Positions 54,642-64,000 are shown, numbered from the stretch's first letter. The stretch: DNA of 64,000 bases from Desulfomonile sp963700305 (GCA_963700305.1 CAVOXB010000012.1:1-64000); one strand, 5' to 3'. Notes: generated from the sequence alone by a model not told the origin. A program made the numbers and translations.

Positions 54642-55064
54642 ATGAATTTTTTAGGAAGGCTGTCGATGGCATTTGCAGCTGGTTCATTCGGAGGATTGGT
54701 CAACGCTTTGGCCGTCTGGCTCGCGGGTTACCTGAAAATAACGGCTGCTGCCGGTGTGAATATAGCTCCAGCATTGACTTCTGCGATGATTTATCCTCGC
54801 GTGGTTTGGGGTGGATTGTGGGGTTTTATCTTTCTGCTGCCATTCTTTCGTAATTCACCGTTGTTGCGAGGAATAATCTTCAGTCTAGGGCCAACGCTGG
54901 TTCAACTGTTCGTTGTGTTTCCGGCAAAAGCGCCTAACGCGTTCTTGGGGTTGAACCTCGGGACTATGACGCCTTTGTTCGTAATCATTTTTAATATTGT
55001 GTGGGGTGTGGCCGCATCCTATTGGCTTAATTACACTGAGGAAAAGAGGAAGAAATGGCTGTAG
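54642..55064 (+). CDS. Four-helix integral membrane protein, function unknown
   Basis: 140 residues. Hydrophobic segments: RLSMAFAAGSFGGLVNALAVW, VVWGGLWGFIFLLPFF, RGIIFSLGPTLVQLFVVFP and TPLFVIIFNIVWGVAASYWL, with a basic C-terminus (EEKRKKWL) in the cytoplasm. Glycine-rich first helix. I recall conserved relatives in proteobacteria, annotated only as membrane proteins. Stand-alone. Confidence 0.7.
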   Translation: MNFLGRLSMAFAAGSFGGLVNALAVWLAGYLKITAAAGVNIAPALTSAMIYPRVVWGGLWGFIFLLPFFRNSPLLRGIIFSLGPTLVQLFVVFPAKAPNAFLGLNLGTMTPLFVIIFNIVWGVAASYWLNYTEEKRKKWL

Positions 55065-55098
55065 GCCTGTTATGCAAGCCAAAATGGGAGATTAGCAT

Positions 55099-55120
55099 GC
55101 TGGTCTGACCAGCAGCGGCA
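55099..55120. repeat. CTGGTC...CCAGCAGCGGCA repeat, second copy
   Basis: GCTGGTCTGACCAGCAGCGG and two further bases match 34466-34487 with a few differences and one length change. It lies directly after the membrane protein gene. Confidence 0.55.
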
Positions 55121-55166
55121 TCCGGCGACCACCGTTGCTAACAAGCTCATCACGCTTATTTCTTCC

Positions 55167-55943
55167 CTAGTCGGACAGGCTCCCATTTTCGTAAACCTTT
55201 TTGGGAACTTTACCAGATACGTCATATACGTACAAAATCCATTCGCCGCAACCGCAGCAACCGGCCCCGATGTAGGCAAGGTGCAGTTTGTTGTTTGCGG
55301 TGAAAAAGAGATGCTCCCAAGTGCAATCTCCATCCAATCGGGTAGCACTATTGTTGGCAAACAATACAGAAGGACCATCCTTCCATGCTGATTCGCCGTC
55401 GTGTGTGTACCCTAACTGAACCACAGCCACTTCCGATCCTTCCAGGCTGACAAGTCGTGGCGCTATGAATTCCGTGCCTTTCGGCAAGACATCATTCCTT
55501 AGAATTCGACGTGCTTCCAATTCCATATCTTTGGGAACAGGAGAATTGTCATGTATTGTCGAAATGAGACGAACAGCCTCAGGCTCCACTCCCAAGACCG
55601 CAACCTGGAAACGACCATAAGAAGATTCTTCCTCAGGTCTCAGAAAGAAGCATTCCCTAGTGCCTACTAAACGGGTCGCTTTGAATTCACTGGCGGCTGC
55701 CCTATGATCATAAATGAACGTTTCAACAGCCGTCGCCTTGCACGTCTCTGTTTTATTGATAAGGGTTACCTTGCTTCCGCGTTCAATTGAATCGGCCAAG
55801 CACCCCCCCGCACGCCCTTCTTCACCACAAGTGAATGGGAGGGAAAAAGAAATACCTGATTGTGTTGCGGGCTCTGCACAGCTGTCCGGAGAAGCAGAGA
55901 CAATTACTAACAGGCACAAGAAAAGGACGATAATTGATCTCAC
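55167..55943 (-). CDS. Secreted protein of unknown function (258 residues)
   Basis: Signal peptide RSIIVLFLCLLVIVSASPDSC (possible lipobox-like Cys but not at a standard position). The mature part is beta-rich with Cys pairs: PFTCGEEGRAGGCLAD, TETCKAT, TRECFF, and near the C-terminus LHLAYIGAGCCGCGEWILYV. The GCCGCGEW motif near residue 230 is striking and may bind a metal or form disulfides. No family recognised. Stand-alone and intact; the promoter would lie in 55944-56000. Confidence 0.65.
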   Translation of the reverse strand: MRSIIVLFLCLLVIVSASPDSCAEPATQSGISFSLPFTCGEEGRAGGCLADSIERGSKVTLINKTETCKATAVETFIYDHRAAASEFKATRLVGTRECFFLRPEEESSYGRFQVAVLGVEPEAVRLISTIHDNSPVPKDMELEARRILRNDVLPKGTEFIAPRLVSLEGSEVAVVQLGYTHDGESAWKDGPSVLFANNSATRLDGDCTWEHLFFTANNKLHLAYIGAGCCGCGEWILYVYDVSGKVPKKVYENGSLSD

Positions 55944-55995
55944 GGCTTCATACCTTATTCACCCAGATCATTGATCATGTCATTTCATCATCTAT

Positions 55996-56020
55996 TGGCC
56001 GGCAGAGACGCAGGCCGCCA
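55996..56020. repeat. Single 25-base copy of the GGCCGGCAGRGACGC repeat
   Basis: Matches the arm at 11273-11297 at 23 of 25 positions. Here it has no inverted partner nearby. It sits between the secreted protein gene and parE. Confidence 0.65.
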
Positions 56021-56100
56021 CTTAAGAGGACAAGAAGCTATCTTGATGCTGTGCGGCCCATGACCTATTGCTTCAAAATAGTATAAAAATTCCGGCAGGA

Positions 56101-58001
56101 TCAAATATCCAAATTCTGAACTTCTTTCGCGTGCTCTTTTATGAATATGAAGCGTTTCCGTACGTCTTTCCCCATCAAAGTATCGAAGATGTCATCCGTT
56201 TTCTGGCGATCCGAAATGCCGACCTTCAGGATGGTCCTGGTTGCGGGGTCCATGGTGGTGCTTTTCAGGATATTCGCATCCATTTCGCCGAGTCCCTTGA
56301 ATCGCTGTATTTCAACCTCCTTGCCGTTTTTGTGCTTCAGTAGCTTTTTCTTTTCCTCGTCGGAAAACACATACTCCACGGCAGTCTTCTTTCCAGAGCC
56401 GATCCTTATCCTGTAGAGTGGCGGCAGAGCCAGGTAAACATGCCCACGTTCAACAAGCACGGGCAAGAATCTGTAAAAGAATGTCAGCAGCAACGTGGCT
56501 ATATGATATCCGTCAACGTCAGCATCAGTGTTGATTATGATTTTTCCATAACGAAGGCGGCAGTAATCGAAAGAGCCGCCCATGCCGGTCCCAATGCTTT
56601 GAATGAGGCTTTGGATTTCCTTGTTCGCCTTCATCTTCTCCGCTGAAGCTTGCTCAACATTGAGTATTTTCCCCCTGATGGGGAGAATTGCCTGAAATTT
56701 CCTATCCCTCGCTTGCTTTGACGAACCTCCAGCGCTGTCGCCCTCAACTATGAATAATTCGGTATCATCACGAGAGGTAGAAGAACAGTCAGCAAGTTTA
56801 CCCGGAAGGATGAGCCTGCGGGTGGCAGATTTGCGATTGACTTCATCACGGGCGGCTCGTGACGCTGTGCGCGCCTGAGCAGCCAAAATAACGCGATTAA
56901 CGATGGCGTTGGATTGGGTGGGGTTCTGGTGGAGCCATGTTTCAAACGCCGTCCTAACCAGCGGTTCTATTTGGCTAGCCGAGGCGCTGTTGAGGCGTTC
57001 CTTGGTCTGCCCCTGAAATTCCACATCGTTCAGATACACGGAAACAATCGCCACCAGGCCTTCCCTGACGTCCTCAGCGCTGATAGTTTTCACTCCTTTT
57101 GGAAGGCCGTTTCTCTTTTCGATGTAAGTCTTGACCGCGCGAGTGAGGCCGTTACGGAAGCCTACCTCGTGCGTTCCGCCTGCCGGCGTAGGTATGGAAT
57201 TGACGAATGACACTATTCGGCTGGAGGTATCTTGAGTCCACGCAAGCACCATCTCGAACCTCAGGCCGTTGTTATACTTGAAATTGAAAGGTTGAGCCTC
57301 GATCAGGGTACGGTTTTCAAGCAACTTGTTCAGGAAATCGTTAATTCCTCCAGGATAGAAGAAAGTCTCGGAGGTGTCTTCCGCTACATCCTGAAAACGT
57401 ATCTTCAATCCTGCAATTAGAAAAGCCTTGATTTCCAGGCGCTCCTTAATGAGAGTCTTGGAAAACAGCGTGTCCTGAAAGATTTCATGATCTGGTTTGA
57501 AGGTAACTTTGGTGCCCGTTCCGTCAGCTTTGTCGATCTTGCGCAGCGGCGTACGATCTACCCCGCGGCAGAATTCCTGTCTGTGAACAAATCCGTTTCT
57601 CTTGACTTCCACCACGAGCTTTTCGCTCAAGGCATTCACCACAGCGGCTCCCACTCCGTGAAGACCGCCCGCCACTTTGTAAACATCGTCGTCGAACTTT
57701 CCGCCCGCGTGCAGATTGCAAAATATGGTTTCCACGGTATTTTTGCCTGTGCTTGGATGCTTTTCCACGGGCATCCCACGACGAAGTCTTCAACGGAAAC
57801 GCTGCCTTCCGCAAGAAGGACCACGTCAATGAAATCGCAATGACCGTTGAGCGCTTCGTCCACGCTGTTGTCCAGGATTTCCCAGACAAGTTGATGCAGG
57901 CCGTCAGATCCAGTGTCGCCGATGTACATTCCGGGCCGTTTTCGGACCGCCTCGAGTCCCTTGAGTACCTGAATGTCTTCTACAGTATATTGATTAGTCA
58001 T
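56101..58001 (-). pseudogene. parE: Type IIA topoisomerase ATPase subunit (ParE/GyrB-like), frameshifted in the ATP site
   Basis: ATG at 58001 overlapping the end of the parC frame by 8 bases. EDIQVLKGLEAVRKRPGMYI, GLHQLVWEILDNSVDEALNG give the GHKL N-terminus. At about 57787 the conserved DNGRG motif is replaced by DF(x)RG with a one-base loss, so the frame ends in junk. The other frame continues MPVEKHPSTGKNTVETIF, LHAGGKFDDDVYKVAGGLHG, the transducer domain, the TOPRIM motifs (ELFIVEGDSAGG; INTDADVDG) and ends at 56101. Restored, about 633 residues, ParE-sized. Losing an Asn-containing ATP-site motif plus the frame means either an inactive copy, with gyrase elsewhere, or local sequence error. 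Confidence 0.85.
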
Positions 58002-60388
58002 TTAGCCCACTCCCAACTTCCGTGAACCGCTCAATTCCGACCATACCTGCGCAGGACGCCTTCCCCGCTCCAGCTCGGAGTCCGGCCTCAATATCTTTCA
58101 CCGGCAAAATCTTATCTCTACCTCGTTTTCTGCGGATCTTCAGTTGATCACCCTGATTCAGCGTTTCCAGAGCTATTACTTGAGCCCCGTGTGGAAGCTT
58201 CATCAATCTTACTCCCTGGCTCGGTCCTGAAAACACCGAGATCTGATCAACCTGAAAAATCAAAAGCTTACCGGAATCCGCCCCAATTGCTGCGAGATCT
58301 CCTGTCTCCGGCTTGACCGTCAAGACTTCGTCGCCTTCTTTCAGTATAACCAGCCGCCTCCCCATTCGCTTCGTGGTCTCCTGAACAACAGTGTAATCGA
58401 ACCGAAAGCCCTGCCCTCGCCTCGTTACAAGGATTCCTCTTGTGCAGCGTTCTGGTTTGGATAATACGGCCGATTCAGGTTCAGCGTCGTCCACAGCAAA
58501 AAGAGAGGCTTGTTCAAAGCCTTCTTCGCCTTCTGCTTCAGGTTCCGGCGAGGATTCTTCCGAATCTCCGCCCGGCAACTCCGGAGCTATCATTCCCACC
58601 ACTGATTCTCCGTCCCCGAAATTAAAAATACTTCCTATCGGCTCGCCAAAACCGGTAGTCGCCGGAATGTCTATGGCCTTGATTACGTAGACCTTTCCAA
58701 TGTTGGAGAAGATCGCAATAGGCCGCGAAGTGTTGACCCTTACCAGGCCGAAAAGCCCGTCCGATTCGCGAAACTTTAGCGTGGATTCATCCCCCACTTC
58801 AGTTTTCATGCGACGAATCCAACCCTGACTGGAAAGTATTACGGTTGCGTCTTCATAATCAACGAATTCCTCTGGATTGAATTCCATGGCAACGGCTTTG
58901 GTTTCTTCAACTATCCTTGTTCTCCTGGGATCGGTAAACTTGGAGGAAATCTCAGCCAATTCCTTGTCTATGATTTTCCAGATACGCTCCGCGCTTGGCC
59001 AAATCTTTGCTGATTTCCGCGGCCTCTTTTCTTTTGGCAGTTAATTCATCCAGAAGTTTGCCAATTTCCATGCCTACGAGTCTGTAAAGGCGCATCTCCA
59101 GAATGGCTTCTATTTGTTCATCATCCAGAGGAAAGTTGTTCTTGAGTCCCTCTTCCGCCTCTTGTCTGCCCCTCGCGGAGCGTATTATCTTCAGCGCCTT
59201 GTCCAAATCCTGAAACAAGGCATCAAAACCTTCCAACAGATGAATCCTTTTCTGGAGCAGTTCCAGTCTGTAGTTTAGCCTGCGTACGGTCTTTTCATAG
59301 CGGAAGTCGAGAAAATAACGAATTATCCTGCCGAGCCCCAATCGATCGGGCACCCCTTGGGGAGTAATTGCTATCATATTCACCGGGAAGTTGATCTGCA
59401 GATCAGTGTGCTTGAAAAGGAAAGCCATCACTGTTTCCGCGGATACGTCTCCGCCTCTGACTTCAAGCACTATTCTGATATCAGCAGTGCTCTCGTCCCG
59501 GACGTCCTGGACATATTTGAGTTTCTTGTCCGTGATGAGTTGGGCTATTCGCTCAATGAGCCTGGATTTATTCACTGAATATGGAATCGAATCCACGATC
59601 AGGTTTTCGCGACCCCGGGAAACCTGTTCAACATGAAATGTTCCCCGAATTCTGATCGAGCCGTGCCCTGTGGAGTAAACTTCCGCCAGATAGCCGGGGT
59701 CGTCCAGGATCTCGCCTCCTGTAGGAAAATCCGGACCTTTCACGTGCCTTAGAAGCTCCTCGATATCCAAATCACCTTTATTGATGGCAGCTCTGCAGGC
59801 GGCAATTATCTCGCCAAGATTATGAGGCGGAAAAGAGCAGCTCATTCCAACGGCTATCCCTGAAGCTCCGTTCAAAAGCAAGTTGGGGACCATGGCAGGG
59901 AATACGTCCGGTTCCTCACCCATAGCGTCGTACGTGGGATGGAAATCAGTGGTCCCCTGATCGATCTCCCTTAGTAGAAGCCCGGCAAAAGGGCTCAACC
60001 GCGTTTCGGTGTAGCGCATCGCGGCAGGAGAATCTCCGTCAATTGAACCAAAATTCCCCGATCCCTGAATCATAGGGTACCGCAAGCTAAAATCCTGAGC
60101 CATTCTGACCATGGCGTCGTAAGCAGCCTGATCTCCATGGGGATGATATTTTCCAATCACTTCTCCCACTACGGCTGCGGATTTCCGCATTTTTGCGGTC
60201 TCGTTGAGACGCATGCTATGCATGGCATAGAGTATTCGACGATGGACCGGTTTGAGTCCATCACGAACGTCCGGCAACGCCCGAGATACAATTGTGGACA
60301 GCGCATAGGCCAGGTATCGCTTTTCCACCTCATCGTGCAGAGACGTCTCGCTCTCCCCAGAGCGTCTATCCAATGTAAGGGCCTTCAC
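57994..60388 (-). pseudogene. parC: Type IIA topoisomerase DNA-cleavage subunit (ParC/GyrA-like), one frameshift
   Basis: GTG at 60388 (AGAGG ahead). The breakage-reunion domain is intact: YLAYALSTIVSRALPDVRDG, LKPVHRRILYAMHSM, YHPHGDQAAYDAMVRMAQDF, and the catalytic Tyr in AAMRYTETRLSPFAG. After the coiled coil (RKEAAEISKDLAKRGAY), near 58980, a base is missing; the other frame continues WKIIDKELAEISSKFTDPRR and the C-terminal beta-pinwheel region to 57994. That region contains an unusual acidic insert (GGDSEESSPEPEAEGEEGFE). No GyrA box, so ParC-like. Upstream of and overlapping parE. One indel separates a normal protein of about 798 residues from this state. Confidence 0.85.
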
Positions 60389-60654
60389 ATTTACCTCTGA
60401 ATCTCAAGTTTTCTCGTCGGCTGTCTGTTCCTCCACCATTTACAGGGACCTCAACATATCCAAGCTAAAATTAATATCAACATAAAAATGATGGGAGGAT
60501 TACCGAGAAGTTGTTGACAAGCCACTCTCGATATGTAATTGTTATTATGGCCGAAAAATTGTCATCATCCTAAAAACTGAATTTTATAGCACGTTTCGCT
60601 CTGAAGTCGAAAAACTGGTGAGCACTAATCCTCAATCCCCAACTGGGGGCAGGC

Positions 60655-62043
60655 ATGCCTAAGGTTAAAATAGACGCAAAACAAGCCCTTACAGATATCA
60701 GATCAGGCATGACGGACTTTGCGTTGATGGATAAACATAAGCTCTCGTCGACAGGCCTTCAAAGTCTTCTCAAAAAACTGTTGGATGCCGGACTGCTGAA
60801 GCAAGCAGAAATTGATGAAAGAATGCCTCTGAGCCAGAAGACCGTGGACATCCTGCTTTTCAGGTGTCCCGCGTGTGGAATGCCGCAATTCACTGAATTT
60901 CAGGACTGTCCGCAATGCGGAATCATTGTTTCCAAGTTCATGGAGCGACAAGCCAAGGCAGTTGACACTGGACAGGGGCTCAGTCAAGGCACAGCGGTCG
61001 TGTCAAGCACGGCGATTCCAACTGACCTCATGTTTCGGGCAGATCTCCAGCGCACAGGGTGTTTCGACTCAAAAGGAATCAGAGAACTAAACGAACTCAA
61101 ATGGAAATTTAAGACTGGCGGCTGGGTGTCAGCCTCCCCTGCGATTGCGCTTGCAGGAATATACTTTGGAAGCCTGGACGGAAACCTGTATCTGCTGGAC
61201 ACAGACACGGGTCAGGAGAAGTGGCATTTCGAAGCTGCGAGTTCCATCTATTCCTCTTGCGCGGTGAGCGATTCCGCAGTCTATTTCGGAACACTCGACG
61301 GCGGGTTGTATTCCGTGAGTCCCTCGGACGGCAAGCTTATATACAAATTTACGACCTCTGGACCCGTATATTCTTCACCGGCAGTTTCAGAGGGGGTTCT
61401 ATTTTTCGGAAGCCTCGACTGCAACCTGTACGCGGTGGACGCGCGTGGCGGGAGCGTCAAATGGAAATTCAATACCGGCGGACCATTGTATTCTTCCCCC
61501 TCCATTAGCGGCGACACTGTCTTTTTGGGAAGTATAGACGGGCATCTTTATGCAGTCGAGAAAAACTCTGGCCAGGAAAAATGGAAATTCAGGACCGGCG
61601 GGCCGGTGACAAAAACCGGAGCTATTGCCGACAACACGATTTATTTCGGCAGTGGGGATCGCTGCATGTACGCGGCTGACACAGAGTCCGGAGAAGAGCG
61701 CTGGCGTTTCAAGACCGATGATAAGATCACTTCATGCCCAGCGGTCGCAGCCGAAGTCGTCTATTTTGGCAGCGCGGACAGGCGCGTTTATGCCGTAGAT
61801 ACCAAGACCGGCCTGGATAAATGGAGCTTCGAGACAGGAAGCGCAGTGTATTCCTCGCCCACCCTCGCGAGCGGGGTCGTTTACTTCGGAAGTGGGGACA
61901 GAAATCTCTATGCGCTGGACATCAAGACCGGACAGGAACTATGGAGATTCAAGACAGGGAGCCCCGTGTATTCTTCGCCTGCGATTGAGGACGGCGTGAT
62001 ATACTTCGGCAGTGATGACGGCTGTCTGTACGCGATCCGGTAA
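60655..62043 (+). CDS. Helical module + zinc ribbon + eight-unit PQQ-type beta-propeller protein
   Basis: 462 residues, no signal peptide; weak GGGGGCAGGC site. Residues 6-50: the module also seen at 31966 and 62089 (ALTDIRSGMTDFALMDKHKL, SSTGLQSLLKKLLDAGLL). Residues 70-95: zinc ribbon RCPACGMPQFTEFQDCPQCG. Residues 148-462: seven 40-residue units plus a 35-residue eighth with no gaps (for example EKWKFRTGGPV...IYFGSGDR...YAADTESG), each with W near the start and a YFGS(G)D(G)xLYA strand end, as in PQQ/BamB-like propellers. The units are unusually regular. Probably cytoplasmic; role unknown, perhaps a scaffold or a signal reader. Followed after 45 bases by a sibling gene. Confidence 0.85.
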   Translation: MPKVKIDAKQALTDIRSGMTDFALMDKHKLSSTGLQSLLKKLLDAGLLKQAEIDERMPLSQKTVDILLFRCPACGMPQFTEFQDCPQCGIIVSKFMERQAKAVDTGQGLSQGTAVVSSTAIPTDLMFRADLQRTGCFDSKGIRELNELKWKFKTGGWVSASPAIALAGIYFGSLDGNLYLLDTDTGQEKWHFEAASSIYSSCAVSDSAVYFGTLDGGLYSVSPSDGKLIYKFTTSGPVYSSPAVSEGVLFFGSLDCNLYAVDARGGSVKWKFNTGGPLYSSPSISGDTVFLGSIDGHLYAVEKNSGQEKWKFRTGGPVTKTGAIADNTIYFGSGDRCMYAADTESGEERWRFKTDDKITSCPAVAAEVVYFGSADRRVYAVDTKTGLDKWSFETGSAVYSSPTLASGVVYFGSGDRNLYALDIKTGQELWRFKTGSPVYSSPAIEDGVIYFGSDDGCLYAIR

Positions 62044-62088
62044 ATCCCCCATCAACGTGCTGGACAAATCATCTTTTGGGGCCCCATA

Positions 62089-62805
62089 ATGCAAAAACGT
62101 AAAATAACCGCAAGAGAAGTTTTGCAAGATATAAGAGCCGCTAAGAGCGACAAGACTTTGATGGAGAAGTTCAACCTTTCTGCGCAGGGGCTGCAGAGCC
62201 TATTCGACAAGCTGGTAAGAGCTGGAGTGGTCACTCAGGATGAACTGGACGACCGCGTCCCGATTTCCGAACGAACTGTTGACCTCGGACTGTTCATCTG
62301 CCCTGCGTGCGGAAACATCCAAGGCAAGGAATTCGTCAAATGTCCCAGGTGCGAGTTTTCGGTCCCTGGCAAGAGCGAGGAACCTCCACAACCGGCGACT
62401 GCTACCAAGCCGAGTCCCAGAGAATCGGGGACCGCTCACAAAAGAAAGCCCAGTGCTCTCCTCCATGCACCTGCGCCTATCGGAGTAGACGAAGCTTCAG
62501 CAGACCCGTCGCTGGGGCTGATCCGGATGACCAACTATTGCCGTATCCTGAGCGTAGCAGCGATCATTTCGTACGCGGTGGCGACAATAGGCCTGCTGTT
62601 CATCCTAATCCGATCCCCAGCTTCCACAGCCTTTGAGCTGCTTGTCGGAGTGATCGCTCTTGGAGTTCCAGCCATCGCAGTTTCGATTACCGTTTTTGTT
62701 TCTCTGAGGGTACTCACGGAAGCTGTAGGAGTATTTTCTTCGCTGTCCGCCGCGGTTCTGAGGAATTCCTCTGGCCGTGGCGATTATACCGATTCTCGAA
62801 AGTAA
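62089..62805 (+). CDS. Helical module + zinc ribbon + two-helix membrane anchor protein
   Basis: 238 residues. Residues 4-48: EVLQDIRAAKSDKTLMEKFN then LSAQGLQSLFDKLVRAGVV, the same module as in the preceding gene. Residues 55-92: RVPISERTVDLGLFICPACG and KCPRCEFSV, a zinc ribbon with four Cys. After a Pro/Ser linker (about 93-145) two hydrophobic segments follow: VAAIISYAVATIGLLFILIR and LLVGVIALGVPAIAVSITVFV, so the N-terminal part is cytoplasmic and membrane-tethered. Same strand as and 45 bases after the propeller gene, and probably its partner. No known family name comes to mind. Confidence 0.75.
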   Translation: MQKRKITAREVLQDIRAAKSDKTLMEKFNLSAQGLQSLFDKLVRAGVVTQDELDDRVPISERTVDLGLFICPACGNIQGKEFVKCPRCEFSVPGKSEEPPQPATATKPSPRESGTAHKRKPSALLHAPAPIGVDEASADPSLGLIRMTNYCRILSVAAIISYAVATIGLLFILIRSPASTAFELLVGVIALGVPAIAVSITVFVSLRVLTEAVGVFSSLSAAVLRNSSGRGDYTDSRK

Positions 62806-62834
62806 TGTCGGTTGTCCTAGAGTGAAGACTGGAA

Positions 62835-62984
62835 GATTGTCATTGCTAGCGAAGCGTGGCTATCTTGATTTCGGCTAATGGAGATTGCTTCGTCGCTCCG
62901 CTCCTCGCAATGACATGGTTTGACTTTTGTGATAGCGAACGAGAAAGAGTAGCGAATCCGACAGAATTTTCGAGAACTACTGTA
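62835..62984. repeat. Dispersed palindromic repeat, copy B
   Basis: Shares with copy A (29228-29382) GATTGTCATTG, the right arm GAGATTGCTTCGTCGCTCC to GACATGGTT and the tail ending AATTTTCGAGAACT. The left palindrome arm is degraded here, so the hairpin no longer closes fully. It lies between the anchored zinc-ribbon gene and the last gene. Confidence 0.8.
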
Positions 62985-63000
62985 GGCTCTCTAAGAAAGC

Positions 63001-63982
63001 ATGAAGGAATCCAAAGTCGCAGCCTCAATCGTCGTAATTTGCATTGCCCTTTTCATAACCATAAGCTTGTCAGTTACTTACTATTTTGCTTGTGTTTCAC
63101 ATGCCTCCGGCCACGAAGACAATGCTATTGCGTTCAAGTCTTTTTCTTCGGGACTGGAACAATACAAGAAGCTGAGGCAGGAATGGCGGCCAAGGGTCTT
63201 CGCAAATTATTTGGCTGGCATGCTCATCCCTTCCAGTGCGAATATTCGAGTTTTTGAGCACAGTGTAGGGCTCTGGAATGCCGGATGGTTTTTGCTCTGT
63301 TGTCTCGCCTATACGGTGTTCGACTTCAGAAAGGCCATTTTCTTGATTTTTGGCACCTTTGCAGCCCTACACTATGCTTTTACGCCTCTGTCCGAATCTC
63401 ATATCTATCCGTGGGATATGCCTGCCATGTTCTTTTATGTACTGATCTACGTAGCCCACGTCCGCAAAAGCATCACACCGCTCCTTTTCATTCTGTGGAT
63501 AGGTTCGGGTTTTAAGGAGACCGTTGCCCTGGGTAGCCTCGTGTTTCTTGTTTCGGTCGGACATCTCAATTCGGGCAAGGCTGGCTTATTTTCTTGCTGC
63601 GGTCATGGGCTGCGTATCCGTGAAGGTGGCAATTGACTTGATTACAGCTAATCCGTCGCCGCTGTTCACTATGACATTCTACAATTTTGGTCTGCTTGAC
63701 GAAATAGCCGCAAGACATCAGGGACTCGACTACAACTGGCAAGCCTTGATCAAGCTCTACTGGAACCATCCCATATTTGTAAATGCAGGGACTTTCGTAA
63801 TATTCCTGCTGCTGCTACCTAGAGACATCGAAGATTGGATGTGGAAGATAGTCGGAGTATTTTTTCTGGCGGGAATTATGTTATTCGCAGTGATAAACGA
63901 GGCCAGAGTGTTTTTCGAAATGATCCCCATATCACTCTGGGCAATGGACAAGAAGCTGCAAGGGCTTGTTCCGGGGGGTTGA
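63001..63982 (+). pseudogene. Multi-pass membrane protein of unknown function, one frameshift
   Basis: ATG 63001. SIVVICIALFITISLSVTYYF is the first helix, followed by a periplasmic loop (EQYKKLRQEWRPRVFANYLA), and several more helices (WFLLCCLAYTVF; AIFLIFGTFAALHYAF; MPAMFFYVLIYVAHV; PLLFILWIGSGFKETVALGS). Near 63565 the frame shifts; the other frame gives ISIRARLAYFLAAVMGCVSV, more helices (FVIFLLLLPRDIEDWMW; FFLAGIMLFAVINEARVFFE) to TGA 63980-63982. Restored, about 326 residues with nine or ten helices. The arrangement is reminiscent of small GT-C-like membrane proteins but no catalytic motif is clear. Frame break may be an error. Confidence 0.6.
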
Positions 63983-64000
63983 GCAAACACTTTCCGCTAG

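Noticed and set aside
62846..63028. Minus-strand frame reading VIARSGATKQS
   Set aside because: This is the standard spurious translation of the CATTGCGAGG-type repeat; copy A gives the same at 29103-29417.
1..64000. CRISPR array, prophage, origin or secretion system
   Set aside because: No regularly spaced repeats, phage structural genes, DnaA-box cluster or secretion gene set were found.

Overview
The window looks like chromosome from an anaerobic, mesophilic bacterium of the Desulfobacterota (former Deltaproteobacteria). Pointers are PAS-sigma54 activators with Fis-type C-termini, a DUF362-ferredoxin protein, a probable UGA-decoded (selenocysteine) thioredoxin, a CBS/DUF294 protein, a beta-oxidation cluster and several secreted proteins of unknown function. 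A genus such as Desulfomonile is possible, but that is inference. I see no tRNA, rRNA, CRISPR array or prophage.

Layout. 1-11 kb is a graveyard: the end of an IS1595-type transposase, then a histidine kinase, two response regulators (one fused to PAS and sigma54-AAA), a VOC protein, a POT transporter, a DUF362-ferredoxin protein, a TRIC channel, a beta-CASP metallo-beta-lactamase and a glycosyltransferase. All carry frameshifts or stops; only one small membrane gene is open. 11.5-16.3 kb (minus strand) holds a two-subunit molybdenum hydroxylase, an exported SagB-type nitroreductase, a Spy-like protein and a 69-residue Cys/His protein with its own terminator. 16.7-21.2 kb is a LytS kinase, a LytTR regulator and a CstA transporter, organised like the E. 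coli pyruvate system BtsSR/BtsT. 21.7 kb encodes the thioredoxin-like selenoprotein. 22.4-29.1 kb holds a Cys-cluster protein, a large PAS-sigma54 activator, an Fe-S domain protein, a complete-looking IS200 element and a CBS/DUF294 regulator. 29.5-34.3 kb holds a methyltransferase, small membrane and secreted proteins, a UPF0145 gene with two nonsense codons, a PilZ-like protein and a zincin. 34.5-38.9 kb is an RND efflux pump without an outer-membrane gene. 39.4-44.4 kb is trehalose synthase/maltokinase plus 4-alpha-glucanotransferase. 44.6 kb is a ChlI-ChlD type chelatase ATPase. 46.9-53.5 kb is an acyl-CoA degradation cluster (thiolase, hydratase/dehydrogenase, TetR, acyl-CoA dehydrogenase, CoA-transferase). 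56.1-60.4 kb is a ParC/ParE-like topoisomerase pair. 60.6-62.8 kb encodes two proteins sharing an unnamed helical module and a zinc ribbon, one carrying an eight-unit beta-propeller. A multi-pass membrane gene closes the window.

Two caveats. First, single-base frameshifts also hit normally conserved genes (treS, parC, parE, the hydratase/dehydrogenase, the RND adaptor, TetR). Either this lineage is decaying or the assembly has indel errors, so every pseudogene call outside 1-11 kb is provisional. Second, at least four small dispersed palindromic repeat types sit between genes.

Most interesting: the UxxC selenoprotein; the three-gene family built on a shared LMxKYxLS-type module; the conserved pyruvate-site residues in the LytS protein next to CstA; and the translational-control hairpin of the IS200 transposase.
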